From Paracoccus sigandri (GTDB lineage Bacteria > Pseudomonadota > Alphaproteobacteria > Rhodobacterales > Rhodobacteraceae), in the NCBI RefSeq assembly GCF_003709565.1, contig NZ_QNRC01000002.1:1-64000 (forward strand): DNA of 64,000 nt, given 5' to 3'. Both the position numbers and the translations under genes were made by a program. Below, in pieces: positions 16,000-24,308 of the stretch. The notes under the pieces were generated by a model. The model was not told the DNA's origin and searched no databases. It was given only the letters and a program-made list of their open reading frames with translations. The number at the start of each line of letters is the position of its first letter. The first letter of the stretch is position 1.

Positions 16000-16434
16000 T
16001 CAGCGGCGCGCCAGGATCAGGCCGACCAGAAAACCGACGCCCGCCGCGATCCCCAGCGCCTGGGCGGGGTGGCGGCGCACCATCTCGGAGACCTCGTCAT
16101 AGCGCTCTTCGGCATAGCCGGCGACCTCATGGGCCTTGCGCTGACCGGCGTCGTAAAGGCGTTCGGCCTCGGCGCGGGCGCGTTCGGCATATTCCTCGCC
16201 CGCCTCGCGCGCGCGCTCGGCATATTCGCGGCCGGTTTCGCGCACGCTGTCGGCCAGTTCCGCGCCACGTTCCTTCAGCCGGTCGACCGAGGCATTGTCG
16301 GCCAGGCGATCCGCAGTCTCGCGCGCGTCCTCGGCCACCTTGCGGGCGCCGCTGCGCAGGTCCTCGCCCGCCTCGCGGGCCGCGGCCTTCACGTCTTCCT
16401 TGATGTTTTCAGCGGTCTTCTCGATCTTTGCCAT
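16000..16434 (-). CDS. DUF883 (ElaB/YqjD)-like membrane-anchored protein
   Basis: 144 residues from the ATG at 16434 with GGAAG upstream. Residues 1-115 form a long charged Ala/Glu/Arg helix with near-heptad repeats (SVRETGREYAERAREAGEEY). A C-terminal membrane anchor follows, HPAQALGIAAGVGFLVGLILARR-type, ending in two arginines. E. coli YqjD/ElaB are inner-membrane, stationary-phase proteins that associate with ribosomes. The same architecture is seen here, and it precedes the holin-like gene in an operon. Confidence 0.85.
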   Translation of the reverse strand: MAKIEKTAENIKEDVKAAAREAGEDLRSGARKVAEDARETADRLADNASVDRLKERGAELADSVRETGREYAERAREAGEEYAERARAEAERLYDAGQRKAHEVAGYAEERYDEVSEMVRRHPAQALGIAAGVGFLVGLILARR

Positions 16435-16543
16435 CGTGACTTCCTTTCCGGTGTCCATGTCACCTTCGACATCAACTTTCGCCAGCACAACACCCGCGAA
16501 ACCGCATCGTTCCAGCAGCCCGAAGAAATAATCGCCGGGCACG

Positions 16544-16574
16544 GAAAAAGGGCCGGACGGCTGCCGCCCGGCCC
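16544..16574 (-). terminator. Intrinsic terminator after the Hint gene
   Basis: On the minus strand a GGGCCGG/CCGGCCC stem (arms at 16550-16556 and 16568-16574), with extra inner pairs, is followed by TTTTTC. It starts 24 bases beyond the stop of the Hint-domain gene. Confidence 0.75.
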
Positions 16575-16597
16575 TTCCCCATGCGATCGGCGTGGCC

Positions 16598-17701
16598 TCA
16601 GTTGACCAGCGCCCGTCCGTTCTGCACATGGCGCATCGCCATCTTGCGGCCCTGGCGGCCCGAGACCAGCGGGCGGGCCGAGACCGGCGCATGGTCGCGC
16701 AGGCGCAGTTCGGGGAACAGCGTGAAGATCTCTTCCCGCGCCGCCTTGCCGACCATCTTCAGCGCCTCGGGGCCGGTGAACAGCGATTCCGATTCGGCGC
16801 CATTGGCGATGACGACCTCGTGCCGCTCGAACAGCATGTGGAAATATTCCACGCCCGCCACGTCCTCGGCGACATCCACGCCGTCGATGGTGACCAGCTG
16901 CTTGGCCGCGACCAGGACCTCGGAGGTGCCGAACATCCGCTGCGCGATGCGCGAGCGCACCAGCATCCGGTGCTGCGGCGAGACCAGCAGGTCCTGGGCG
17001 GGCACCGCCTCGCCAAGCGCGCCGGCGGCGATGCGGATCGGGCGCAGCTTCGGATTGGCGGCCAGCGCCTCGGCCTCCAGCCGGACCGAGCCGATCCAGC
17101 GCAGCGGCTGCAGCCCGTTGTCGCGGGTCACGATCAGGTCGCCCTCGGCCAGCTCCTCGATGGCACGGGGGCCCTCGGCGGTCTCGATCAGCGTGCCACG
17201 CGCGAAGCAGGGGAAGTCCTCGGGCTGCGGATAGGGAATCCTCGCGATATCCCTTGCGCTGCCCGGCACATAGCTCAGCTGCACCCCCGCCGGCGGCCAG
17301 GAACCGTCGCCCGAGGTATCGAAGGTGAAGCCGACGATCGGGTCGGCCTGACTGCCCACCGGGTTGATGCTGACGGCAACCATCTCATAGGTATTGCCAT
17401 CGGCATCCTGCACCGTGATCATGTATTCGTTTTCGACCTTGTGGCCGACCGGCCAGTCTTCGCCGTTCAGCGAGACCCCTGCGACCAGCAGCTGGTAATG
17501 CGGATCGTCGTCGTCGAACGACCCGTCCTCGTCATTGATCTGCAGCACGGCCAGGCTGCCCGGCGCGAAGCTGAACGAGGGCGGGTTGGCGGCTTCCCAG
17601 CTGTCGCCCTGGCCGTCCTGCCAGAAGAGTGCCGCGGTTGCAGGATCGGTGTCGAAGGTGAAGGCGCTGATCGGGATAATCGGTAAATTGTAAACAGGCA
17701 T
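16598..17701 (-). CDS. Hint-domain protein (Rhodobacterales type)
   Basis: 367 residues with no classical signal peptide. The N-terminal ~165 residues are acidic and beta-rich (NDEDGSFDDDDPHYQLLVAG) and resemble secreted calcium-binding-like modules. A Hint (hedgehog/intein) domain begins at CFARGTLIETAEGPRAIEEL, whose leading Cys is the splice or cleavage nucleophile. It continues with DLIVTRDNGLQPLRWIGSV and VSPQHRMLV. Family members in Rhodobacterales often accompany secreted repeat proteins and may autoprocess. No Hint-processed partner or type I secretion gene is nearby. Confidence 0.85.
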   Translation of the reverse strand: MPVYNLPIIPISAFTFDTDPATAALFWQDGQGDSWEAANPPSFSFAPGSLAVLQINDEDGSFDDDDPHYQLLVAGVSLNGEDWPVGHKVENEYMITVQDADGNTYEMVAVSINPVGSQADPIVGFTFDTSGDGSWPPAGVQLSYVPGSARDIARIPYPQPEDFPCFARGTLIETAEGPRAIEELAEGDLIVTRDNGLQPLRWIGSVRLEAEALAANPKLRPIRIAAGALGEAVPAQDLLVSPQHRMLVRSRIAQRMFGTSEVLVAAKQLVTIDGVDVAEDVAGVEYFHMLFERHEVVIANGAESESLFTGPEALKMVGKAAREEIFTLFPELRLRDHAPVSARPLVSGRQGRKMAMRHVQNGRALVN

Positions 17702-18035
17702 TGTCGCTCCGTTCTTTGACTACTGGTGACAGACCCGGTGAAGGATCGATGTAGGTCGAAGACGGAATATGTCTGTGGGGAGAAAGGATTGGGCCGGAAA
17801 AACAATGGCCTGACTCATTACATCTCTGCAGACGGCATCCGCGCATCGAGCCCGCCGCACACACAGGGCGGACAATCATGCTCTAGCCCAGGGCGCGGCG
17901 GCCCACAACCTGCCTCTATCGTCAGGTCAGGCGATCCGGCACCGACATGGCGCCGGATAGCTTGCGGAAGCGGCAGATGCGCGCGGCCCGCCAGGATGGA
18001 AGCGCCGCGCCCGCGATCGGCCGCCGGCAGACCGG
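17702..18035. other. Intergenic region upstream of the Hint gene
   Basis: About 334 bases. They hold the Hint gene promoter region and the 3' end of the glyoxalase-like gene, both on the minus strand. I see no supportable gene, tRNA or clear promoter. The stretch 17725-17830 is somewhat less GC-rich than its surroundings, as promoter regions are. Confidence 0.4.
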
Positions 18036-18587
18036 TCAGCCGCCGGTCAGTTCCATGAAGCGGATGCGGTTGTTGAACGGGTCGATGACCTGCATCTCCA
18101 GCCGGTCCTCCACCTGCTCCAGCCCCGGCCGCATGTAGCGGTAGTTCTTCGCCAGCAACTCGGCATGGAAGGCGCGGATCCCGGTCATGTAGACGCACAT
18201 GTTGCCGCCCGGCGTCGCATCGCCGGAATGTTCGGACAGGTGCAGCCGCAATCCGCCCCGCGAGATCTGCGTGTAGAGCGGGAAGTTCTCGCCGTAGCGA
18301 TGTTCCCAATCGGTGCCGAAGCCCAGGAAATCCAGGTAGAATTCCCGCGCCTTGGCGACATCGAAGATGCGGATGATGGGGACCGCCTCCTCGAAGCGGA
18401 TCGCCTCGGCCGCGGGGCGGGCCTGGGCTTCGGCCGCGATCCGGGCCGCAAGGATGTTCCAGTTGCCGAAGCCCAGTTGCCGCGCTACCAGTTCCAGCGC
18501 CTCCGCGTGGGTGATGGCCGTGCCGTGTTCGGCCAGGGCGGCGCGCAGCGCCTTGGCCATGGCCTTTCCGTCGCGATGATCGCGCAT
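18036..18587 (-). CDS. Glyoxalase/bleomycin-resistance superfamily protein
   Basis: 183 residues. An N-terminal helical extension (about 1-55, containing ELVARQLGFGNWNILAARI) precedes one vicinal-oxygen-chelate module. That module starts at AVPIIRIFDVAKAREFYLDF and ends with VIDPFNNRIRFMEL, the standard closing motif with its metal-binding Glu. The N-terminal helix plus VOC layout is found in a group of uncharacterised glyoxalase-superfamily proteins. Ligand or enzymatic activity cannot be predicted. Confidence 0.82.
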   Translation of the reverse strand: MRDHRDGKAMAKALRAALAEHGTAITHAEALELVARQLGFGNWNILAARIAAEAQARPAAEAIRFEEAVPIIRIFDVAKAREFYLDFLGFGTDWEHRYGENFPLYTQISRGGLRLHLSEHSGDATPGGNMCVYMTGIRAFHAELLAKNYRYMRPGLEQVEDRLEMQVIDPFNNRIRFMELTGG

Positions 18588-18810
18588 GTCCGTCCCTCCA
18601 TCCGGGCGATGGCCGTGGTCAGCGTCCGCATTGCCGACATGCCGCCCGAGCCTGTGAAACGGTCAGGAAAGCGTGGCGAGGCGTTCGCCAGACCCCTTCG
18701 GGGCGCGGACTGCGGGCCGCCTCTGGCCCTGCCGGCAGGTTAGCGCGGCCGCAGGGCGCTGTCAGCAGGGATTCGGCATGGCGCGCCCCCCTTGCGGCTT
18801 CGGTCCATGC

Positions 18811-18842
18811 GAAAAGGCCGCGTCCCCTGCGGGCGCGGCCTT
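18811..18842 (-). terminator. Intrinsic terminator after rpmG
   Basis: The minus strand folds AAGGCCGCG (18834-18842) against CGCGGCCTT (18814-18822) and continues with TTTTC. It lies 25 bases after the rpmG stop. Confidence 0.72.
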
Positions 18843-18866
18843 CCATGTCCGGTCGGAAAGGCGATC

Positions 18867-19034
18867 CTACTTGATCTTGCCTTCCTTGTATTCGACATGC
18901 TTGCGAACGACCGGGTCGTATTTGTTGACCGTCATCTTTTCGGTCATCGTGCGGGCGTTCTTCTTGGTCACGTAGAAATGCCCGGTCCCGGCCGTCGAGT
19001 TCAGACGGATCTTGATCGTCGTCGGCTTCGCCAT
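18867..19034 (-). CDS. rpmG: 50S ribosomal protein L33
   Basis: 55 residues from [20 protein letters not shown], the expected length and sequence of bacterial L33 ([20 protein letters not shown]). No CxxC zinc motif is present, so this is the C-minus form. It is transcribed alone, with a promoter at 19102-19129 and a terminator at 18811-18842. Confidence 0.97.
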
Positions 19035-19101
19035 GTTGTTCGCTCCTGCTGCGGGGCCGGACGCGCGGTGCAAACCCCGTGGAATTCCTTTGGAAGCCCG
19101 C

Positions 19102-19129
19102 CTTTTAGCGACGATGCGGGCGAAGTCAA
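19102..19129 (-). promoter_or_regulatory. Candidate sigma70 promoter for rpmG
   Basis: On the minus strand TTGACT (19124-19129), a 16-base spacer and TAAAAG (19102-19107) lie 68 bases before the rpmG start. The spacing is one base short of ideal, but both boxes are good. Confidence 0.55.
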
Positions 19130-19181
19130 CCGCGAATCGGCGCGAATTCGGGCCGCTTTCCCCGGTTTCGGGGCGATGATG

Positions 19182-19558
19182 CGCGGAGGGCCTGTAAGCC
19201 GGATTCTGTCCTCCGGGGTCGCCCCCGGATGGATGGCCATTCCTCTGGCCCGGCCGTTGCCGGCCGGATCTGGCTGCCTACCCGGACCTGCTGGGGCAAG
19301 GCGGCCCTGCGGATCGCTCCGCGCGCGGTCCCTATTCGGCATTGCTCCCGGTGGGGCTTGCCATGCGGGGACCGTTGCCGGCCCCCCGGTGGGCTCTTAC
19401 CCCACCGTTTCACCCTTGCCGCCCGCGAGGGGCGGCGGTCTGTTCTCTGTGGCGCTTTCCCTGGGGTTGCCCCCGCCGGGCGTTACCCGGCACCGTCGCC
19501 TCATGGAGTCCGGACTTTCCTCGACAGTTGCCTGCCGCGGCCATCCGGCCCTCCGCGC
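19182..19558 (-). ncRNA. rnpB: RNase P RNA (class A)
   Basis: 377 bases on the minus strand. The universally conserved block GAGGAAAGTCCGGACTCC is near the 5' end and ACAGAATCCGGCTTAC near the 3' end. The two ends pair over 12 bases as helix P1 (5' GCGCGGAGGGCC at 19547-19558 with 3' GGCCCTCCGCGC at 19182-19193), which fixes the boundaries. It is the catalytic subunit that matures tRNA 5' ends. A matching promoter ends 6 bases upstream. Confidence 0.95.
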
Positions 19559-19564
19559 CCGGCC

Positions 19565-19593
19565 GATATGCGGTCCCCGGGGGCAAAGGTCAA
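19565..19593 (-). promoter_or_regulatory. rnpB promoter
   Basis: TTGACC (19588-19593), a 17-base spacer and CATATC (19565-19570) on the minus strand. The -10 ends six bases before the RNA 5' end predicted independently from helix P1, which is the correct distance for initiation at 19558. Confidence 0.75.
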
Positions 19594-19601
19594 TGCCGAA
19601 T

Positions 19602-19665
19602 GGGGGCGCTGCCCCCGCCGCCCGTGCCGGGCGGCCCCCCCGGGATATTTGGGCCAAGATGAAAG
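19602..19665. repeat. Stop-adjacent dispersed repeat, copy 1
   Basis: A GC hairpin (GGGGGC/GCCCCC arms, 19602-19607 with 19611-19616) is followed by a C run and the core CGGGATATTTGG then GCCAAGATGAAAG, ending 6 bases before the stop codon of the amidase (minus strand). The core matches the copy at 39839-39864 at 24 of 25 positions. The hairpin is at the distal side when read from the gene. Confidence 0.7.
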
Positions 19666-19671
19666 CGGTTG

Positions 19672-20319
19672 TCAGGCGCGGGCGGTCAGGGCGGCCAGCG
19701 CGGCGGCGGCGCGGCGGTCGGCCGCGTTCTCGGGGCCGCGCGCCCAGGGGCGGAAGCGCAGGCGGAAGGCGGCAAGGCGGGTGGCCGGATCAGCGGCGGG
19801 ATAGCCGATCGCGTCGAGGCTGGGGGCGAGCGGCAGGTCGGGGCCCTGGCCGGGCCAGAGCGCGAGGCCCTGGCGGGCGAGGCCCTGCCAGTCGAAGCGC
19901 GGGCCGGGATCGGACTTGCGGCCCGGCGCCATGTCGGAATGGGCGATGATCGCCTCGGGGCCCAGCTGCCAGCGGGACATGATGGCGCGCAGCAGCGCGC
20001 ACAGCGCCTGCATCTGCGGGGCGGCGAAGGGGCGGTCGCCGGGATTGGCGATCTCGATGCCGATGCTGCGGGAATTCACGTCGTCGCGCCCCTGCCAGGA
20101 CCCCGCGCCGGCATGCCAGGCGCGGCGGGTTTCCGGGATCAGCGCCTCGGCCCGGCCGGCCTCGTAGATCAGCCAATGGGCGCTGACCTCGGCCTCGGGG
20201 TCGCAGAGCCGGGCGCGGGCCGAGGCGGCATCAGTCATGCCGGTGTAATGCAGCACGACCAGCTCGATCCGCTGGCCGCGCCGGTCGCCGTGATTGGGGC
20301 TGGGGAAGCCGCCCGTCAA
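19672..20319 (-). CDS. N-acetylmuramoyl-L-alanine amidase (AmpD-like)
   Basis: 215 residues forming one Amidase_2 domain. The zinc ligands are His24 in VVLHYTGM and the later histidine in IIAHSDMAPGRKSDPGPRFD, the typical AmpD ending with the third ligand Asp. SAHWLIYEAG and SRSIGIEIANPGD are further family marks. No signal peptide is seen, so it probably acts in the cytoplasm on recycled anhydro-muropeptides. The start overlaps the stop of the preceding lipoprotein gene by 4 bases. Confidence 0.92.
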   Translation of the reverse strand: MTGGFPSPNHGDRRGQRIELVVLHYTGMTDAASARARLCDPEAEVSAHWLIYEAGRAEALIPETRRAWHAGAGSWQGRDDVNSRSIGIEIANPGDRPFAAPQMQALCALLRAIMSRWQLGPEAIIAHSDMAPGRKSDPGPRFDWQGLARQGLALWPGQGPDLPLAPSLDAIGYPAADPATRLAAFRLRFRPWARGPENAADRRAAAALAALTARA

Positions 20320-20984
20320 GGCTGGCGCAGCGGGCGCGGGTCCCAGCCGCAGACGAAGCCGTCGCCATCGGGGTCCATGCCGCGCGGATCGACCCGCGGG
20401 CCGCCGGCCGAGAGGAAGGCGATCTGCGCGGCCTCGGGGCTGGCGAAGCTGGCGCAGGCCTGGGCCGCCTGGGTGGCCGAGCCGGGGCCGCGCGCATAGA
20501 GCGCGTTGCCGGGCGCATGGCGGGTCTCGGCGGCGTAGCGGTGAAGGACCGGGACCGAGCCTGGATAGGGGCCGTCATTCGCCGCCAGCGGCGCATTGCG
20601 CGCGGGGGCCCTCGCCGCCGGTGCGGCAGCCGCAGCCGTCGCGGTCGCCGGGGCCGCAGTCGCTGGGGCCGCAGTCGCTGGGGCCGCCGTCACCGGGGCA
20701 ACCGGCGCGCTGGCCGTCACCGTGCTGCTGCGCCGCGCCCCGATGCCCATCGTCGCCGGCACCGGCACCGGCGAGCGGCCGGCGATCTGTTCGGCCGTCG
20801 GCGCCTCGAAGGGGCGGGCCACGGGAATCACCGAGGGCGCCGCGCCGTTGGAGATCAGCGCCGCCTCGCGCTGGGTCAGGTAAGCGCCATAGGGCGAGCC
20901 GTCGAACCGATAGTTCGGATTCGCGCCCAGATGCTCGCCACAGCCGGCCAGCGCCAGCACCGAAATCAAGACCCAGCCGCGCAT
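20316..20984 (-). CDS. Lipoprotein with Ala/Pro/Thr linker and Excalibur-like C-terminus
   Basis: 222 residues. The lipoprotein signal MRGWVLISVLALAGC has lipobox L-A-G-C (Cys15). The middle (about 88-130) is a low-complexity Ala/Pro/Thr linker encoded by 15-base tandem repeats. The C-terminus DPRGMDPDGDGFVCGWDPRP resembles the calcium-binding Excalibur motif (D-x-D-x-D-G and one Cys). It is translationally coupled to the amidase gene, so an envelope or peptidoglycan role is likely. Confidence 0.78.
   Translation of the reverse strand: MRGWVLISVLALAGCGEHLGANPNYRFDGSPYGAYLTQREAALISNGAAPSVIPVARPFEAPTAEQIAGRSPVPVPATMGIGARRSSTVTASAPVAPVTAAPATAAPATAAPATATAAAAAPAARAPARNAPLAANDGPYPGSVPVLHRYAAETRHAPGNALYARGPGSATQAAQACASFASPEAAQIAFLSAGGPRVDPRGMDPDGDGFVCGWDPRPLRQP
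20651..20695. repeat. Tandem 15-base repeat inside the lipoprotein gene
   Basis: The unit GGGCCGCAGTCGCTG occurs twice exactly (20651-20665, 20666-20680), followed by a degenerate third copy (20681-20695). It encodes the TAAPA-type linker. A multiple of three keeps the frame, so copy number could vary without frameshift. Confidence 0.7.
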
Positions 20985-21017
20985 GTCGCCTCCGTTAGCT
21001 GCCTGTCTGGCCGAACC

Positions 21018-22499
21018 CTACCACCAGCGGTCGGGCTTGGCCACAAATCCCGCCGCGCGTTCCAGGACCAGCGCGTGGTTCAGAAGATCGCCCTCCTCGA
21101 AGGGCCGGCCGAACAGCTGCAGCCCCAGCGGCAGCCCCTGCTTGTCCAGCCCCACCGGCACCGAGATCCCCGGCAGGCCGGCCAGGTTCAGCGTCACCGT
21201 GAAGACGTCGTTCAGATAGGCCTGCACCGGGTCGGACTGGTCCAGCGACCCCAGCGGGAAGGCGGCCGAGGGCGTAGTGGGCGCCAGGATCGCGTCGATC
21301 CCGTCGGCGAAGGCATCGTCGAAGTCGCGCTTGATCAGCGCGCGGACCTTGCGGGCGCGGTTGTAATAGGCGTCGTAGAAGCCCGCCGACAGCACATAGG
21401 TGCCGATCATCATGCGGCGCTGGACCTCGGGGCCGAAGCCCTCGGCGCGGGTCTTCTCGTACATCTCGGTGATGCCGTCGCCCTGCCCCAGCTTCGCGCG
21501 GCGGCCATAGCGGACCCCGTCATAGCGGGCCAGGTTCGAGGACGCCTCGGCCGGCGCGATCACGTAATAGGCCGGCAGCGCGTATTTCGTATGCGGCAGG
21601 CTGATATCGACCACCTCGGCGCCGGCGTCGCGCAGCATCCGGGCGCCCTGCTGCCACAGCGCGTCGATTTCCGGGGGCATCCCGTCGACGCGATATTCGC
21701 GCGGGATGCCGATGCGCTTGCCGCGGATGTCGCCGGAAAGGGCGGCCTCGTAATCCGGGACCGGCCGGTCGGCGCAGGTCGAATCCTGCGGATCGCCTGA
21801 TGCCATCGCGCCCAGCATGATCGCCGCGTCGCGCACCGTCTTGGTCATCGGGCCGGCCTGGTCCAGCGAGCTGGCATAGGCGATCACCCCCCAGCGGCTG
21901 ACCCGGCCATAGGTCGGCTTCAACCCGACCGTGCCCGTGAACGCCGCCGGCTGGCGGATCGAGCCGCCGGTATCCGTCCCGGTCGCCGCCAGGCACAGAT
22001 CCGCCGCCACCGCCGCCGCCGATCCGCCCGAGGACCCGCCCGGCGTCAGCTTGCGCCCGTCCACCTTCCACGGGTTCACCGCCGGGCCGTAGCAGCTGGA
22101 TTCATTGGCCGAACCCATGGCGAATTCGTCCTGGTTCAGCTTGCCCAGCATCACCGCGCCGGCATCCCACAGGTTCCCGGTCACGGTCGATTCGTATTCG
22201 GGCGTGAAGCCTTCCAGGATGCGGCTGGCGGCCTGGCTGGGCACGCCCTTCACGCAGAAGACGTCCTTCACGCCGATCGGGATCCCGGTCATCGGCGCGG
22301 CCTCGCCCGCCCGGATGCGCCGGTCGGCGGCGGCGGCCATGTCGCGGGCGCGATCAGCCGTGCCGTGGACGAAGGCGTTCAGCGCGCCCGCCCCCTCGAT
22401 GGCAGCCAGGCAGGCCTCGGTCAGTTCCGCCGAGGTCACCTCGCCCCTGGCCAGCGCGTCGCGGGCGTCAGCGATGGTCAGTCTGTTCAGCTCGCTCAT
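21018..22499 (-). CDS. gatA: Asp-tRNA(Asn)/Glu-tRNA(Gln) amidotransferase subunit A
   Basis: 493 residues, normal for GatA. The amidase signature [15 protein letters not shown] carries the cis-Ser and the nucleophilic Ser, and the catalytic Lys is in [11 protein letters not shown]. The subunit makes ammonia from glutamine for the GatCAB complex, which converts misacylated Glu-tRNA(Gln) or Asp-tRNA(Asn). gatC lies directly upstream with a 4-base overlap; gatB is not in the window. Confidence 0.97.
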   Translation of the reverse strand: MSELNRLTIADARDALARGEVTSAELTEACLAAIEGAGALNAFVHGTADRARDMAAAADRRIRAGEAAPMTGIPIGVKDVFCVKGVPSQAASRILEGFTPEYESTVTGNLWDAGAVMLGKLNQDEFAMGSANESSCYGPAVNPWKVDGRKLTPGGSSGGSAAAVAADLCLAATGTDTGGSIRQPAAFTGTVGLKPTYGRVSRWGVIAYASSLDQAGPMTKTVRDAAIMLGAMASGDPQDSTCADRPVPDYEAALSGDIRGKRIGIPREYRVDGMPPEIDALWQQGARMLRDAGAEVVDISLPHTKYALPAYYVIAPAEASSNLARYDGVRYGRRAKLGQGDGITEMYEKTRAEGFGPEVQRRMMIGTYVLSAGFYDAYYNRARKVRALIKRDFDDAFADGIDAILAPTTPSAAFPLGSLDQSDPVQAYLNDVFTVTLNLAGLPGISVPVGLDKQGLPLGLQLFGRPFEEGDLLNHALVLERAAGFVAKPDRWW

Positions 22500-22783
22500 T
22501 CCACCACCTTCGGCACGGCAAAGAAGCCCTCGCGCGCGTCGGGGGCGTTGGACAGGATCTTCTCGGGCATCCCGCCCGTGGTCACGACATCCTCGCGCCG
22601 CTTCAGCCGCATGGGCGTGACGCCGGTCATCGGCTCGACGCCGGTCACATCCACCTCGTTCAGCTGTTCCATGAAGTGCAGGATGCCGTTCAGTTCGCGC
22701 GCCAGCGCCGGCAATGCGGCGTCATCGACCGCGATGCGCGACAGATGGGCGACCTTGCGGGCCTCGTCCTCGGTGATCGACAT
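22496..22783 (-). CDS. gatC: Asp-tRNA(Asn)/Glu-tRNA(Gln) amidotransferase subunit C
   Basis: 95 residues starting [19 protein letters not shown], the typical GatC N-terminus, and ending with [17 protein letters not shown], the belt segment that wraps the A and B subunits. It is translationally coupled to gatA by an ATGA overlap. The divergent AEC transporter starts 78 bases away. Confidence 0.96.
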   Translation of the reverse strand: MSITEDEARKVAHLSRIAVDDAALPALARELNGILHFMEQLNEVDVTGVEPMTGVTPMRLKRREDVVTTGGMPEKILSNAPDAREGFFAVPKVVE

Positions 22784-22861
22784 GGCTTTTCCTTTCGTTG
22801 CTGCGCGGTCTACAACCCCGAGGGCGAGGCTGCAAGAAGCCCGCGCAGCCGAGGAGACGCC

Positions 22862-23803
22862 GTGCAACCCGCCCTGTCGGTCCTGCCCGTGATCCTGCTG
22901 GTCGTGGCCGGCCACCTGGCCCCGCGCTGGCAGATCATCGCCCCCGCCAGCTGGGCGGGGATCGAGCAGCTGGGCTTCCGGCTGCTGTTTCCCGCGATCC
23001 TGCTGACCTCGATCTACCGGGCCGAGCTGTCGCCCGGCGCGCTGGCCCCCTGGCTGGGGACGCTGATGGCAGCCTTCGCGCTGACCGGGGCGGCGGCGCT
23101 TCTGCTGCGCCGCCCGCTGGGGCTGTCCAATCCGCGCCTGACCTCGCTGTTCCAGGGGGCGCTGCGCTTCAATTCGCTGCTGATCCTGGCGGTGGCGGCG
23201 CAGGGGCTGGGGCCGGCGGCGATGAGCGACCTGGCGGTGGCGCTGGCGCTGCTGATCCCGCTGTTCAACATCGCCGCCATCGTCGCCCTGACCCTGTGCC
23301 CGCCCAGGGACGCCACCACCATCCCGCCCGGCCATCCCATGCGCCGGATCACGGCCGAGATCCTGCGCAACCCGCTGGTGATCGGCTGCGCGCTGGGTCT
23401 GGCGCTGAACCTGTCGGGGCTGGACCTGCCCGCCTGGATCCTGTCGCCGCTGGACTGGCTGGGCCAGGGGGCGCTGGCGGTGGGCCTGCTGAGCGTCGGC
23501 GCGGGGATCCAGCTGCGGCGGCTGATCAATCGCGACCCGGCGCTGTGGGTCGGCGTGGCCATGCGGCTGGTGCTGTGCCCGGCGCTGTTTCTGCCGCTGG
23601 CGCTGCTGGCGGGCCTGCCGGCGGGCCAGATCGCCTCGGGTCTTCTGGCGGCCGCGGCACCCGGCGCGCCGGCCGGCTATATCCTGGCGCGGCAGATGGG
23701 CGGAGACGCGGATTTCTATGCCGACATCTTCACCTGGCAGACCCTGCTTGCGGCCATCGGCCTGCCGCTGTGGCTGTCGGTGGCGGCCGTTTTCGCAGCC
23801 TGA
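22862..23803 (+). CDS. AEC-family transporter
   Basis: 313 residues from a GTG with GAGGAG 5 bases upstream. Ten hydrophobic segments run through the whole length in the auxin efflux carrier pattern of two five-helix halves (FPAILLTSIYRAELSPGALA early; LNLSGLDLPAWILSPLDWLG in the middle; a C-terminal [20 protein letters not shown] with the crossover glycine/proline motif). Such proteins export or import small organic acids. It is followed by its own hairpin terminator. Confidence 0.88.
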   Translation: MQPALSVLPVILLVVAGHLAPRWQIIAPASWAGIEQLGFRLLFPAILLTSIYRAELSPGALAPWLGTLMAAFALTGAAALLLRRPLGLSNPRLTSLFQGALRFNSLLILAVAAQGLGPAAMSDLAVALALLIPLFNIAAIVALTLCPPRDATTIPPGHPMRRITAEILRNPLVIGCALGLALNLSGLDLPAWILSPLDWLGQGALAVGLLSVGAGIQLRRLINRDPALWVGVAMRLVLCPALFLPLALLAGLPAGQIASGLLAAAAPGAPAGYILARQMGGDADFYADIFTWQTLLAAIGLPLWLSVAAVFAA

Positions 23804-23835
23804 CGGGCGGTTCCGGCGCCTGCCCCGCAGGGCGC

Positions 23836-23865
23836 GAAAAAATTCCGCATGGCGGTGATTTTTTC
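23836..23865 (+). terminator. Terminator after the AEC transporter
   Basis: GAAAAAAT and ATTTTTTC arms (23836-23843, 23858-23865) flank an inner CCGC-ATG-GCGG stem, giving a near-continuous hairpin that ends in six T. It lies 32 bases after the transporter stop and before the tRNA-Glu promoter. Confidence 0.65.
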
Positions 23866-23868
23866 CCC

Positions 23869-23897
23869 TTGCACCCATCCGCGGCCTCGCCTAAACA
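23869..23897 (+). promoter_or_regulatory. Candidate promoter for tRNA-Glu
   Basis: TTGCAC (23869-23874), a 17-base spacer and TAAACA (23892-23897), ending 41 bases before the tRNA. Both boxes are acceptable and the spacing is ideal. Confidence 0.55.
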
Positions 23898-23938
23898 CCG
23901 CTCCACGCCGCCGGGACGACCGGCAGCGGTGAAAAGGT

Positions 23939-24013
23939 GGCCCGTTCGTCTATCGGTTAGGACGCCAGGTTTTCAACCTGGAAAGAGGGGTTCGATTCCC
24001 CTACGGGCTGCCA
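23939..24013 (+). tRNA. tRNA-Glu (TTC anticodon)
   Basis: A full cloverleaf. Acceptor GGCCCGT pairs with ACGGGCT, the anticodon loop TTTTCAA sits between CCAGG and CCTGG, the T-arm is AGGGGTTCGATTCCCCT, and CCA is encoded. Confidence 0.96.
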
Positions 24014-24175
24014 CTCCATCCCATTTGTCACTGAAAATCAGGCTGATACGCCGGATTCCTGAATCCGCCCTATCAGCCGGACAGACCGACCCGCGACGCG
24101 CTTCCCCAGCAGCGGCCATCGCCGTTTCTGCCTGTCGTGGCCGCTGGTCCTGTCCAGGTCGTCATGTTCGCTGAT

Positions 24176-24260
24176 TGGTGCGGGTGGAGGGACTTGAACC
24201 CCCACGCCTTGCGGCGCCAGAACCTAAATCTGGTGCGTCTACCAGTTTCGCCACACCCGC
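24176..24260 (-). tRNA. tRNA-Leu (TAG anticodon)
   Basis: 85 bases on the minus strand with the long variable arm of class II tRNAs (CGCCGCAAGGCGT). Acceptor GCGGGTG pairs with CACCCGC, the anticodon loop is TTTAGGT between CCAGA and TCTGG, and CCA is encoded. Confidence 0.96.
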
Positions 24261-24308
24261 ATCCGGTCCGCCTCTTAGCAAAGGCCCGGACCGGAGGCGA
24301 GGGCGAAA

